Below the pieces are notes generated by a model. It was not told the origin of the DNA, searched no databases, and worked only from the letters and a program-made list of their open reading frames with translations. Both the position numbers and the translations under genes were made by a program. Positions 45,136-57,806 of a stretch of DNA of 64,000 nt are shown here, piece after piece. Source of the stretch: Hydractinia symbiolongicarpus (lineage: Eukaryota > Cnidaria > Hydrozoa > Anthoathecata > Hydractiniidae); contig NC_079883.1 in NCBI RefSeq assembly GCF_029227915.1, positions 28,580,001 to 28,644,000 of the forward strand, given 5' to 3'. Positions within the stretch are counted from its first letter, which is position 1; each line of letters starts with the position of its first letter.

Positions 45136-45514
45136 AAGTGTACATATATTGACTAAGGAGTTTTGTGTTGAATGGAACTTGGCATATGAATGATCATGAG
45201 CTGTTGTAGCTATATATACTCATTTTTGTCATCGTTTAAAACATAAAAGCCAGTGTGAACAAAAGCTGCATACTCCGAACCACAAGAATATTTTCGTTTT
45301 CACCCTCACTACTGCTAGCCTCTTTGATTTTATCTGTTTCCACAGTAAAGCTTGACTATACAGTTAAAATCTTGTGGTAAATTTTTCTTCTCAGCAAAAA
45401 CACGCTGTGAAAAACATAATGTTCATAATAAACCTCGTTTTCATGTTTACCGTGGCGATACTTCTGTATATTTTGCGAAATCGGAACAGATATGTCAATA
45501 GGCTTAATCTTCCA

Positions 45515-46330
45515 AAATGCTAAAATTTATTCTATTTGCTGACGATACTAATCTTTTTTACTCTCATACTCACATTAAATGTCTTTTTAAAACAGCTAAC
45601 CAAGAACCTGCGCACATAAACGAATGGTTTGGCAAATAAGCTCTCACTCAATATAAGTAAAACTAAATATTATTCTACAACCGTTACAAAACTGATGATA
45701 ACCCGCTCAAACTACCTTTGCTTAAAAGAAATAATGTAAGCATAAAGAGAGAAGAAACAATAAAATTCCTTGGCGTAATTTTGGATGAAACATTAACCTG
45801 GAATAAACACATACATACTCTTGAGAATAAAATCTCTAAAAACTTCATAAATATAATACCAGATTTTCAAAAAAAAATTATAAAGTACCAAAAATTTTAT
45901 TAAAATCTAGCACATTTTCAATTAGACATAGGGGACCATACCTTTGAAATACCTTTTTATCTGATGAAATTAAAACAAACAAAATTCTTAAAATTTTTAA
46001 GAAAAATACAAAAACAAAATTATTAATGACAGAACTGATAGACATTTATAAATATTTTTAGATACACACTCGTAATAAACTTTTGTAGATTATACTAGCT
46101 TTTTAGTCGATATAATTAACATATATCTGTACTATATTTGATATCTGTTTTAATGTTGTTTTAACACTCTTTCTTTTTGCTTAAAAACGTGGCTGGGTGA
46201 TAAGGCATTCGTGCCTTCTTTTTGCTCCAGCCATTTTTGTAAATATTTAAAGAAATTATAAACTGTAACATTTTTATAACGGCGAAATATATGTATATCT
46301 ATCTAAAACCTTATGCAATAAAGCATTACC
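45515..46330 (+). pseudogene. LINE reverse transcriptase, part 2, with 3' untranslated region
   Basis: KMLKFILFADDTNLFYSHTH carries the FADD catalytic motif (motif C). Later come LLKRNNVSIKREETIKFLGV and ILDETLTWNKHIHTLENKIS, the usual downstream region of CR1/L2-clade polymerases. Several stops and frameshifts. After about 46060 the sequence is untranslated, with a hairpin at 46191-46232. Confidence 0.82.
46191..46232 (+). other. LINE 3' UTR hairpin with TTCG tetraloop
   Basis: Outer stem GGCTGG (46191-46196) with CCAGCC (46227-46232); inner stem AAGGCA (46202-46207), loop TTCG, TGCCTT (46212-46217). A structured 3' end is what LINE reverse transcriptases recognise in several clades, so it may be the template recognition element. 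That role is inference. Confidence 0.65.
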
Positions 46331-46458
46331 CATTATATCCTGTTAACAGTGTCATCATGAAACTTGTGTAATATTTTTAGCTGTTTGTATTTTGTAATAC
46401 GAGGTATGTTCTTATTCGATGTGACTTTATCATTTATTTAACAAATACAATCTGAGCA

Positions 46459-47232
46459 CGTTCGTTCGTTCGTTCGTTCGTTCGTTCGTTCGTTCGTTCG
46501 TTCGTTCGTTCGTTCGTTCGTTCGTTCGTTCGTTCGTTCGTTCGTTCGTTCGTTCGTTCGTTCGTTCGTTCGTTCGTTCGTTCGTTCGTTCGTTCGTTCG
46601 TTCGTTCGTTCGTTCGTTCGTTCGTTCGTTCGTTCGTTCGTTCGTTCGTTCGTTCGTTCGTTCGTTCGTTCGTTCGTTCGTTCGTTCGTTCGTTCGTTCG
46701 TTCGTTCGTTCGTTCGTTCGTTCGTTCGTTCGTTCGTTCGTTCGTTCGTTCGTTCGTTCGTTCGTTCGTTCGTTCGTTCGTTCGTTCGTTCGTTCGTTCG
46801 TTCGTTCGTTCGTTCGTTCGTTCGTTCGTTCGTTCGTTCGTTCGTTCGTTCGTTCGTTCGTTCGTTCGTTCGTTCGTTCGTTCGTTCGTTCGTTCGTTCG
46901 TTCGTTCGTTCGTTCGTTCGTTCGTTCGTTCGTTCGTTCGTTCGTTCGTTCGTTCGTTCGTTCGTTCGTTCGTTCGTTCGTTCGTTCGTTCGTTCGTTCG
47001 TTCGTTCGTTCGTTCGTTCGTTCGTTCGTTCGTTCGTTCGTTCGTTCGTTCGTTCGTTCGTTCGTTCGTTCGTTCGTTCGTTCGTTCGTTCGTTCGTTCG
47101 TTCGTTCGTTCGTTCGTTCGTTCGTTCATTCGTTCGTTCGTTCGTTCGTTCGTTCGTTCGTTCGTTCGTTCGTTCGTTCGTTCGTTCGTTCGTTCGTTCG
47201 TTCGTTCGTTCGTTCGTTCGTTCGTTCGTTCG
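46459..47232. repeat. (TTCG)n microsatellite, 774 bp, one interruption
   Basis: About 193 tetramers with one substitution (G to A at 47128). All six frames are open because the unit is 4 nt without any stop triplet, so the 275-codon minus-strand frame (NERT repeats) is an artefact and not a gene. Confidence 0.98.
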
Positions 47233-47629
47233 AGATTTTGAGCTAATATTTTAGTTGGCACTGTGCAAGATACGTATTAGCAATGGAAAGTACCCTTAAA
47301 TATTGAATTGATAATTGTAATGATGTAAAGTTCGTCGAGTACTTAAAGTTTGGTCGCATGAGATTTTCCGACTGTCAGTATTGACAATACAGTTATTTTT
47401 GAATCTAGTGAATCGAATATAAATTACAATACAAAAAGGGTTAATACATAAATATTGAGTGAATCGAGTATCTGAAAAAGTTTGAACTTTTTTAAGTCCA
47501 AACTTTTTAATAATTTTTTTTATAGTTAAGGTAATTTACATATCAATATGCCACATAATTTGCAACCAGATTAGTAAGAATGTCTAGACCCACTTTAACA
47601 TATGGTTTGAATTTCATTTATTTTATTTA

Positions 47630-50450
47630 TAATGATCGTTTGTATGAAGAACACATACGGTAAAACTTTCAAGGAAGTTTTAAAACAATTTAAGGTGGAG
47701 AACACCTGAATAAAAAGGAAGTTTAAAATCCGAAAACATCTCGCCTACCTCTTTTGTAATAATCTCAATGAATTTGAAGTCTCAAAATAGCTCTTTGTAA
47801 TGAACAATGAGGCTGCTTAAAATTTGGGCTTTCTAGATAATGAATATGTATCGGGAGATCTCTTTGTTGTGGATATCTGTTAATTTATCAGTTTTTCCAT
47901 GACGACTCCTGAGTGTTCACAGCATGTTTTTTGTACAAAAGACATCTCTTGTTGTGCAAAACAATAGCTGTACTAAAAGAGATGAATAGCCATATAAGAT
48001 TCTTTCATGTTTAACATTTTGGTTGGTAGTTTTATTTGTTCTTTTGGTCTGAGAACGGTAAGGAAAGGTCAAATGAATTTCATAATGCATCAACTTGAAT
48101 GAGGCGCAATGTAAGCTATTCCTTGTAAATAAAATAAATGATAAAATGGACATACAGCATCTTTTATATTATAATTTTACTACAGTAAGGTTGTGTTTTC
48201 GCTGTTTAACTGTATTGGCTAAAATAGAGGAAGTTAATGTATTATAATCAGTTTTCTTTTTTTCCTCACCTCATTCAGAACAGTCTTTTTTATCATTATT
48301 GATACATGCTAATGTGCTGCGTTATTACTTTCTTTACACTTTTCTTTACATCTAATTTTCACTTAGCTAGCTATATATACAAAAAACTGTCGGGTTTTCA
48401 TTTTTAATTTCATAACACGAGAGTTTATCGCGTTAAAAATTGGCGATAACTTATTCTCTGTAATTATTCAAGTTAGGCTTTAAAACTTAACCAGCACTTT
48501 ATTCTTTTGCGTCTTTTGGTGCTTATTCAAAAACTTCTTAACGCTCAGTTGGTATTTTACTGGTTTCTGTCTTTTTGAACGGTGACAATGTTTTTAAATT
48601 CACTTTTATTGTTGATACTAAGAATTACGTTATTATTTGAAAAACCAAGAATGTCAAAGGTCAGGCTATATTTAAGGTGGATTAAGTTTCGTTTTTTCTT
48701 TATACGAATAACTTTATAATGAGTGTGAACTCATTTACATTAACGAATACTATTTCTATCTTGCTGTCACATTGGACAATTGAAAAGAAATTCTGTAAAA
48801 ATATCCACTATTTGAACCATCTAATCACAATTTTTTAATATTGCTACAGGTATGGCCTGACACGAGAAGATGGAAACACGTAAAATTGTAGGAGTCATTG
48901 TTGATGTTATATGCATCTTGTTGCATGGATGTTTGATTACAGTTGTGTTAAAAACTAAAAAATTACGAAAAGTTCGATCAAACCAACTATTAATAAATTT
49001 GTGTATAGGACATTGGTTGATCGCATTTTTTGGTGTGTTTGGTCATTTTGTGCGACATTTTAGTTGGATTGAATACAGCATGTACGTTCTGATGATTTCA
49101 AGTTTGTATGTATTGACAACCGACAGATTTGTCTCGATTAAATTTCCAATGAAATACCAAAACATGAATATCTGTCTACATCTTATATGGATGTCTTGTA
49201 GTTGGATATTTGCCATACTTTTTGTTATCATTTCCTATCTTAAAAAAGATAGACCCACAACACCAGGAGATGATAAAAACACAATGATGTTGTTTCTCAG
49301 CGCAATCATGTTTACAATCGTTTCCATGACAATAATGAACTCGATTATATTTGTTGCTGTTCGGCGACAAACACGTGCTATCGCATCTCTGCAAGTTCAA
49401 GCCTGCCAAGGTATGTTATAATTTTTTTTGTAAAACAGTCAATCTCATACTAGGCAAGCATATGGCAAATCCCATAAATATTTTTTGTTTTATACGCCTC
49501 GCCCAGTCAAACCCAAGTATTGTTCAAATAATTTTGTACAATTCTATTCGATCAGGAGTTTATCCGCATAGGAAAATACGTTGTTTTAAATTTTCTCAGA
49601 AATCTTATAACATTAAGCATTTTGCCTTCAACATCTTTCATGTAATAACAGCTTCTCGTGTAAAAAACAAACAAAGGACATTAGACGTTTTCATTCGACT
49701 GCATTTTCCGCTACATAGCAAAAACCGTTCGTTTCTTTGTAAGCGCTTGTGCACTATGAGACAAGATTAGAAATTTTGTCTAGTTGCGCATGTTTTAAAA
49801 AAAAGTATACTCTTTGCACTAGACTGAAAAATTCAGTCACATAGAGACGACTCTTCGCTTTGCGTTAGTTAGCAGGAAGAGGATATGGTAAAACAGGTTT
49901 TGATGATGTCATCAACACACGATATTTTTTTCGTATTTAGAACGAAGAAGTGAAATTCAAAGAAATTATATATCCAAGAAAGAAAAACGTCAATTTTACA
50001 TATGTTATGGAATCGTTATTACTTTCTCCATTTTGTGGTTGCCGGCAGTTGCTGTTGCGTTGAATTCGTTGATACACCACCAACCAGTAAAAGGGGTTGC
50101 ATTCAGCTGGTCCGTTCAAATTGCAAATGCTAACGCGTTGTTAGATCCAATTGTATATTTTTGGTTCAACAAAGATATACGTGCTGAAATCAACAAAATT
50201 TTAACAAAAACTAAAGAAGAAACTAACTTTAATTAATGCTTTGGAAACATATTTTCACTACAATGCCACCTCGAAGGCTGTTCTTAAGAGTAAGATCATG
50301 CAGACAGACAGACAAAGACAGATATAACACTTTCTCAAAATGCGGTTAATGAGGAGTCGGGTCTATAATAAACAAATTAATAATGTTTTTTATCCATTCC
50401 GCTGATTAAATTTTATTCCTTGGTATTGACCATAGTCAGTGCGTTTTTTT
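47630..50450 (+). repeat. Segmental duplication arm containing GPCR paralogue 2
   Basis: Inverted copy of about 57700-60970, including non-coding flank upstream of the gene. Matching blocks include the CATGACGACTC/GAGTCGTCATG area (47900 vs 60710), GCACATTAGCATGTATCAA (60290) against its complement at about 48300, and ATTGGCGATAA/TTATCGCCAAT (48439 vs 59908). Confidence 0.8.
48870..50236 (+). CDS. Rhodopsin-class (class A) GPCR, paralogue 2
   Basis: 278 residues. Exon 1 is 48870-49410 (541 nt, donor GTATGT), exon 2 is 49941-50236 (296 nt, acceptor TATTTAG, stop TAA). An in-frame TGA lies 12 nt before the ATG, and an acceptor-like TTGCTACAG ends at 48849, so a spliced 5' untranslated exon is likely further up. 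Same helix layout and motifs as paralogue 1: TDRF at helix 3, SILWLP in helix 6, DPIVYF at helix 7 (this copy keeps the Tyr), His at the helix 2 Asp site, no outer-loop disulfide. The frame is intact. The plus-strand frame at 49351-49770 merely runs into the intron. Confidence 0.9.
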
Positions 50451-50514
50451 TTTGAAACAATGTTTTTCAGTATGTTACAAATTAATGATACTACATAAAT
50501 TTTATTTTTCATCT

Positions 50515-50945
50515 ATTAGACACCTGCATGCAAAAATTTAGGTCCCCTGCCTCTTATAGCCTATTGCCTATCACTCGAAGTTAAACCTAAAAATCTCTAT
50601 GAAATTATTGTAATCGGAAACCATTATCATTATTATCCTTTTTGGATTTTTTTATACGAGCTATGTAAAAAACAAAATATATGTAAAAAAACTGTTTTTT
50701 AGCCGTTAAAAACTTTAAATAGAATGTTAAAATTGTCCCTAAAACTAAAGTAATTAGATTTTGGGCAAGTGGTATTTTAAAGAAATAAAGCTTTCAATGA
50801 CATCACCGAAAAAGTGTTGACATAAGCAAACATTTATTGGTGCCATATTGTTTCTTTTATGAGGTTGTATAACTGCATCCTTGTCCCCAGGGCTTTTTAA
50901 TAAGAGAGAACATGACGAAAAATACCCCGGTATCGTTGAGTGATG
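50515..50945. mobile_element. Diverged piggyBac-like MITE relative
   Basis: Follows the interior of the MITE at 5728-6280 in the same orientation: GACACCT-ATGC-AAATTTAG, GTCCC, CTATGTAAAAAACA, GTGGTATTT, TGACATCACCGAAAAAGTG (against TGACGTCACGGATAAAGTG), and a TTTCTTTTATGA block. Ends are degraded. Confidence 0.55.
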
Positions 50946-50949
50946 TTTG

Positions 50950-53820
50950 GCAATATATGGCCAGATTATGGGAACGCGTGATAAAGAATATGTTAATTTA
51001 TGCTATTAAAATATGGCAGAACTTTAGCGGTTGGAAAATTTATGTTCCCGCAACAGAAAACGTACTGACAATTGCATTGTCTCACAAGTAAAAAAAGACA
51101 GGAAAAATTATCTTGGTAACTGCAATAAACGCCTAAAGGTTGGAAAAGAAGTTGTGCTGTTTTATGCACACGTTACGTAATACTTTGATATAGTTTAGCT
51201 AGCTGTACTGAATAGAATTCTATTTTATTTAGCTAGATAGTTCACATTGTTTAGATTTCTAATCCAGTTTATGGAATAAGTTATTATTTTTGTGACTAAA
51301 TCCTACAGAAAAAAGACAAGGGAGTGAAGAGAAGGGCAGAATAATTTTTGGATATATGCAGACAGATTATAACAGCCTGCTTTAGATTGATAGCTATATT
51401 TGGGATGGAAATGAAGTATATATAGAACTTCGCTACCACATAGTTTATTTTAATTTTTATACTTTTTTTGAATAATTCTTCGAGAATCATTTGTGGTGAA
51501 TCTTTTTTTTTGGGCATTTTTCGGGACTAAGCGGTTTTTTTCGGGCAAAAATAGCTGATTTTTTTCTCAAAACGCGCCCGAAAACGCCCGCACTTTTTAC
51601 GGCGTATGCGGCTTATCGGCACCCTCGTTGTTTACCAAAATTTTACAAAAAAAGTTTACGACAATTTCTGACCGTTCTGTTACGTAAAAATAAGAACTAT
51701 TAAGCTATACTTTAGGAGAATTAATTTTTGTGGGAACTGATTTTCGGAACACTTAGATTTTTATGAAAACTATTTTTTGCAAAGTTAGCAAGCTTAAAAT
51801 GCCTTCTTAATTTGGATAAATTAAAAGTATGAATCTATGTGCCGGAAGGGATAAAGCTAAAAGTGTCCAGCAAAGTGGGCTATAAAAAACACTTCTCTTT
51901 CTAAACCGTACTTTTTGCTAAAAATAAAATTAAAATACAGACTTGAAACTTGGTATGACATGTTTATAGGCTGGTTTGAAAAAAAATTGAGACACAAAAT
52001 ATTTTAACTATTATCAGGGACACCAATAAACGATTTTTGACAGTTTTTGTAAGTACACAAAAACACATGTACAAAAAATATTAAGAAGAGCAATTTTTAT
52101 GATTGAAATATTTTTGGGTCAAGTGTTATGTTAGGGTCTAAATAAAAATTTGTGCCATGTTTGATTGGTGCAACTAAGTTTTATATTTTTCTAATTTTTT
52201 GAATGCACTACATCACAGATGGAAAATAAAAAAATCTTCCATAATCGTGTTGTGAAATTGTTTTGGAGAAGGCTCATAAAATAAGGTCACCAAACACCAG
52301 CTGCGGGTAGGTTGATTTTACCTGCCCATGCATCAATACAGCTAAGTTAGTTATGAAATTCAGGGATATTTTAGAGACACTAGATGATCTCCCTTTACTT
52401 CCCTAAGTTTAATAATCACATTCTCTTTTCTTAAATAATTTCATCAATTTTGAGTTGATATTTGATAAATTTTTGCAAATAGAGTCCCAAGAAATATACG
52501 TATTTTTGGGATTTGTTTTTGTGAATCTGATTTGAAACAAATATTGCAAATCTTTGGGAGAAATTTTATTAAGGAACAAAGAAACAAAGTTTCTAATCCT
52601 CCCTGCAAATTTTACTATGAAAAAGTTAAGCTAGCTAGCTAATGACTAAATGTAAACAAAATGCCAAGCTAAAATATATAAAGCTAGCTGTGATCAATAC
52701 GTCTGCATTAGGTTTTTGATCACCAACTACGTGCCAAACATATTAAAAACATTGTTAAATAGCTAGCTAGCTACAAAGCACTTGTTTTTCTTATCGCAGT
52801 AGCCCTTTTTTATGCCGCTATCTTCTTTCCTAATGTACAATGCGACATCATGAACTAATCAAATCTAAAAAAGTAAAAACAAACGATTTTTATAAATTTA
52901 ACTATCTTTATAACAAAGTTTTGTTGTTTACAAAATACAAAACCGCTGCTCAATGCGCCATTTTAATATTGACCTGAAAATGTGCTGACTAAGGAAAAGT
53001 CGTAATGATTAAGCGAAAATATGAAAGGCAATCATATTTTACAATGATAACAGGGTATTCTTCGACGTCATCTCTCATGTCAAAAAGGCAAATTGATTCA
53101 CTTTTGTCAAGAAAACGTTATAATCCGTCCCCCGCCCACCTCACACCCCTGGACAAAATAGAGGTAAACGATCCTGCACACATCATACGATTCGACCAGG
53201 CACAATGTACACTTGTCCATAAAAACTATTTTTTGTGAATAAACACTTTGAACAATTCTGTAAGTTTTAATTTCAAGATTTTTTGTAAGCAAGAAAAAAA
53301 ACGGTATGTTAAAAACGTAACATATAGGGCGCCATTTCAAAAAAAAAAGACTTTGTTTTTTATTTATGGAGATTTATGATAAGTTCTTTCAATTCATATT
53401 ACTTACAAACTGTAAGTATTAAGGTTAACATCACAATACTTGGTGTACTTGATGTACAATTATTGACAGCAGTAAGAGAGAGAGTAATGACAGAGGGAGT
53501 GTGACAGATACATAATCACAACAGCTAATAGTTTAAAAATATTAAAATATCAAGTTATGCAACAAATGTGAAAAAATGCTTTGTTGATATGCTATAGCTA
53601 CAACCCTGGAAAGAATACTTGTAAAAATTCTTGATGTTGAAATCTATTTGCTGCCCTGAAATGTGCATCTAAAAGTCTATTAAATGAGAGGCAAACAAAT
53701 ATTAATTTGTGGCAGCTAAAAAACAAAATTTTAAGTGAGAGAAAAAAATTTATTCATTTCTAATCCTAAATCTAAAATAACTACTATAATAACAAATAAA
53801 TAACTATATTTCACGACTAA
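50950..53820. other. Long gene-free stretch
   Basis: AT-rich with AGCTAGCT clusters at about 52630 and 52760. Short frames (51296-51517, 53005-53340) have no recognisable content. Confidence 0.35.
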
Positions 53821-53827
53821 GTATATA

Positions 53828-54243
53828 CGGTAATGATCCGATTGAGCGACCAGCCTTTTTTAGCCCCCTCCCTCGAATAAACGCCCAGGTAATTTCCTCA
53901 AAGTTCAATAAGCGTCCAGCACTTTTTAAGCGCCCCTTTGAATAATCACCCAGTTGATAAAAGGAGGGGCTTGATAGAAAACTACCTTAAGGAACTGGGC
54001 GCTTATATGAAAATTTTACTTTTTTATATCGAGAACCCTAAAAGGAATAACCTTCATTTTGTTACATCATTTGTTTGGTTTTATTTTTTAGGAAAAAAAC
54101 AAAGTTGAAAATTACTGTTGTCTGTAAATTCTACAAAATTAGGAAAAATTTATAGGCGCCCAGCATTGTTTAATCGCCCCCTCGATTAAGCGCCCATGCA
54201 AAAAAGTCCAAAAATTTAATAAGCGCGTTGTTGGATCATTACG
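53828..54243. mobile_element. MITE with GTAATGATCC terminal inverted repeats
   Basis: Left end CGGTAATGATCCGATT, right end TTGGATCATTACG. The interior has several AATAAGCGCCC / GGGCGCTTAT motifs in both orientations (53890, 53930, 53999, 54150, 54190, 54220). 416 bp, no frame. Family not identified. Confidence 0.6.
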
Positions 54244-54249
54244 AAATAT

Positions 54250-57240
54250 ATTTTCCTAACAACAGTTTTACAGAATTTTCATGTTTGTACTTACCAGTAA
54301 GCATCAAAAATAAGATCTTTCGCTTCAGATAACCACAAATATTGTACGTACTGGTAGTAACAGCATTTTATAACTTCTTTGTAATTAAGGAATATCTGTT
54401 AGAACCAACAACATAATTTTTCATGTTTTGAGTCTCTTTTCTACAACATACTACGAGCGTCGAACGATAAACTTTGTTATCATGAGACCAGAAACATTTC
54501 AAAACAAATCAAACGCGCATTACGATGGCGACATCTTTATTTCCGAATCTTTATTTTCTTTATCTTTCTTACTCTTAAATAATAAAAATATGTTCTTCAC
54601 ATGTTGATCAACATTTTTCTATTTTGATCTTCAACTTTTTCTTGTTTAATAATTTTGTGTGTATTGACCCGTGACAATAAGAAGAAATATGGCCCTTTGA
54701 TTTTTTAATATATCCACCCGTTTGGCGATTGTGTAAAGAAACTGAATTATACATTATTTAGCATTCACAAAGATGAAAACAAAACTGGCAGTTGACTTTT
54801 TTCGTTATTATAGCTGTAACATGTAAAATGATCAGACCAAACGGACTATTTTCCTGTCAAGTCCAGTTGAAAACCTCCGAAATAAAACGTAAAATATACT
54901 TTATTCAAAAGTTGGACACCTCTAATTAGCAGAGACATTTTATTGCATCAATCTCCAGCATAAATTATGTCCGCTAATTGGAGAAGCTGTTGTGCTTAAG
55001 TTCACATAAAAATTTAAATATATGAATGCACATAAAAATGTTTATGTGAAGAAAACATTTAATGTAACATAAAACATCATTTCTTTTTGCTCTTTTATTT
55101 ATTGTGTCATAAGGAGTGCAATTCCGGAACTTTTACTTTCAATGAGAGCAGTTAAGATTCATTTGTATTCTATAAAGGGCGCCATTTTAAACATAATTTG
55201 TAATCATTCCATTAATGCAGGTTTCGACCAAAAACATTCTTTACAACAAGCGTAGCCATCTAAACATTATATGCCAAGTTTATTGCTTGTTTTTGTTTGA
55301 TATAAATAGTAAAACACACAACTTAAAAGTTTAGCCTTATCCTGTTCTTACACATGAACTTTTTTCAACTTTCTGTGGGGTTTATATGACAGAAAATTAT
55401 CTTTCGTATCTGTGAAGCTGTATAATTGTGTTCACAAACAATAATACAAACACGTGTATTGTGTTGCAATTAATGTCTGTAAAAAAAAGAAAGAAGAATT
55501 GTAGGAGAATTTGCTTCTTGGGTTGTTCTGATTTTATGGCAACATTCAGACTTGTTATTCTTCTTAGTATAGAAACGAAAAAGTTGAGGCATAGACCATT
55601 TTTATTTTGTTCTCGTGTTTCTGTGGGCTGTTATGCACTCTTTTTTCTGCAATCTTAGTATGCTTGAAAACTCTTGTTTTAACTTTAAAATATACATAAC
55701 AATGTTCACCATCATTGGTCATGTTTGTACTGTTTACACAAAGCGGCGACATGTTTGCCACACCTCGTTCTAAAGCGATCTTGATTTTTCTGGCATTCAA
55801 GATGCCCTGGTGACGAGGTTGTTGTGTGTAAATAATAAAACCTGAAATAAGTTGAAAAACATTTTCAAACGATTTAGAATGTGTTTCGATCATTTTAAAT
55901 TAATGTTGAGTTGTTGTGCAAATGTCACCGGCAAACGATGCTTGTCTTTATTACACCTTGGTTTAAAATGATGTTTAAATTATGGTTAATCTTTGTAGTT
56001 TGGATATTCCTCAATTTTTATAACAAAATTAGGACAATCACAAAAATTGAAGTTCAAAAACCTCAAGAATCAGGACACTTGGTAAGCTAGGGGAGGAAGG
56101 GGGTGTGTTGACAGGTGGAGATTCGCTGCTGTTGGCTGTGAGGAAAACAGGGAGGAGAAGGTTTTTTTCAAATTGTGTTATCAGACCTGAAAACAAAGAC
56201 CCTTAATTATTTCAATTCATTTCCTGCATAACATGTGTACGCGTGTATCTTATGATATGAAAAATACACGTCATTTTCCTTTATTTCTTAAGTTTCCTGA
56301 AAATATTGGTTAACTTGGATAGAACTTAGCTGGATTATCAAATTCTTCTTTAATCTTAGCGTTATTTTGTCTCTGTCTGTTTAAAATAGTAGCCTATATT
56401 CCTGTGATCTTTCCGCAATATTTTAAAGCTAACGGGGATTATTAGTCGAAAAGCGCATTATAATCGCATATATGATCAAAGCAGTACCCCCGCCTGCCCA
56501 CGTAAATTTCAGTACTTCATTCTAGGAATAGAGGAAATAGTGATGCAGGAAATTTGTACCACAGACAAAAATCTAAGGACCAGCAGATTATTGGAAATGT
56601 CCACGAGCTGACGACTAATTTTTAAAATTAGGGTATAGTAAGGGAGGATTGAAATGGGTGGTAAAACTTTTGGAAATTTTTTGTTGTCCCTACTTTACAA
56701 GCAAGCGTTAAGTGTCTGCTTCTTCGTAGTCATGTTGATCTGGACATTTAAAGTTTCAAATGCATAAGCATTTTAAATATTTTTATTTAAAATAATTTGT
56801 CTAATTGTATATATCGTTAGTGCAGGAGTGATGTAACCAAAGGCATTCACTTTGCCAGAAGACCAAGTGTTTACAAAGGTTTGCGTCCGCGAAATTTCAG
56901 ATTCATAAAATATTACATTTAATTTCGCTTTCAACATTTATTCCATCAATGAGAAGTAGAAAATAACTAGACATCTAATACCAAATCTGATAATTGTACA
57001 CAGATTAGTAAACAATCCATACTTCACTTGGCATACTTTGCTGCATTTATCCACATGCCGGTATTAAGTAAGTTCATGAATGGTTGTTGCCAAAATTTAT
57101 TGTAGATGTCATCGATTTAGATGTTGACTCTTCGCTCCACTTCGCTCAGAAACATCGATGGGGACATCGATGTAAGTATTTTGGGACAGCTAAAATAGTG
57201 TAGTCCATATTTCGTCCAAATTATAAAAGATCTTTTTGAC
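54250..57240. other. Long gene-free stretch
   Basis: No coding signal that I can support; short frames at 55428-55893 lack any recognisable domain. A palindrome-rich CATCGAT cluster lies at about 57110-57175. Confidence 0.35.
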
Positions 57241-57254
57241 AATAATTGACAGAG

Positions 57255-57330
57255 ATGAAAAAAGCAGCATGCTAAACATACTGGTGACGCCAAATTGTGA
57301 TTTTTGACATCAAGGCACGTTTTAAAATAA
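57255..57330. repeat. Single relative of the ~128 bp tandem unit
   Basis: GCATGCTAAACATACTGGTGACGCCAAATTGTGATTTTTG-like order of blocks matches one unit of the array at 40685-41390, diverged. Confidence 0.45.
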
Positions 57331-57806
57331 AAAAAGATTGGCTTTGGGCTCTGCCCACCCCCTCCTTCCTCCAGCCCCCATAAAGGGTAATTTTCCCTAG
57401 CCGAAATATCAAACGTGAGGATAAAAATAGAATTGCATCGTCATGAACCGACAGAAAATTTGTACTTCTATCTATGCACATTATTCTTTAATTTTTAAAA
57501 TTTAGAAGCAGAACGATATACATTACCACGATCAAACAGTTAAGAGTTCAATACAGAGACGAATCCACTGCGCGAGATCCCTTTGTATGGTGTGTGCAGA
57601 CTACATCTTAAGTAGTAATATTCAAAGGATAGGATGGATAAGATACACCAAATTTGATCATTATTAACCGGGGTTTCTTAACAGCTGCATTTGAACAAGA
57701 TGTCTTCATAATATATTTATTTGTCTCTGTCACAGCAGCGTTATGGTGAAAATAAATTTCGAAAGTAACGTATTATTTGTCTTACTGCATATTTTGCACT
57801 AATATT

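Larger units (their letters stand above)
43781..45447 (-). mobile_element. DNA transposon with 27 bp terminal inverted repeats, nested in the LINE
   Basis: 43781-43807 (AACATAAAAACGAGGTTTAT...) and 45421-45447 (...AAACCTCGTTTTCATGTT) are reverse complements except for one base. Between them the minus strand carries a DDE_Tnp_4-type transposase remnant. AATAAGCTT (43724-43732) and AATAGGCTT (45497-45505) may be a diverged 9 bp target duplication, which would put the true ends slightly further out. The LINE reading frame resumes on the other side. Confidence 0.75.

Noticed and set aside
46434-47261. 275-codon minus-strand frame of NERT repeats
   Set aside because: Pure translation of the (TTCG)n tract; the 4 nt unit keeps all six frames open, with no start context or conserved flank.
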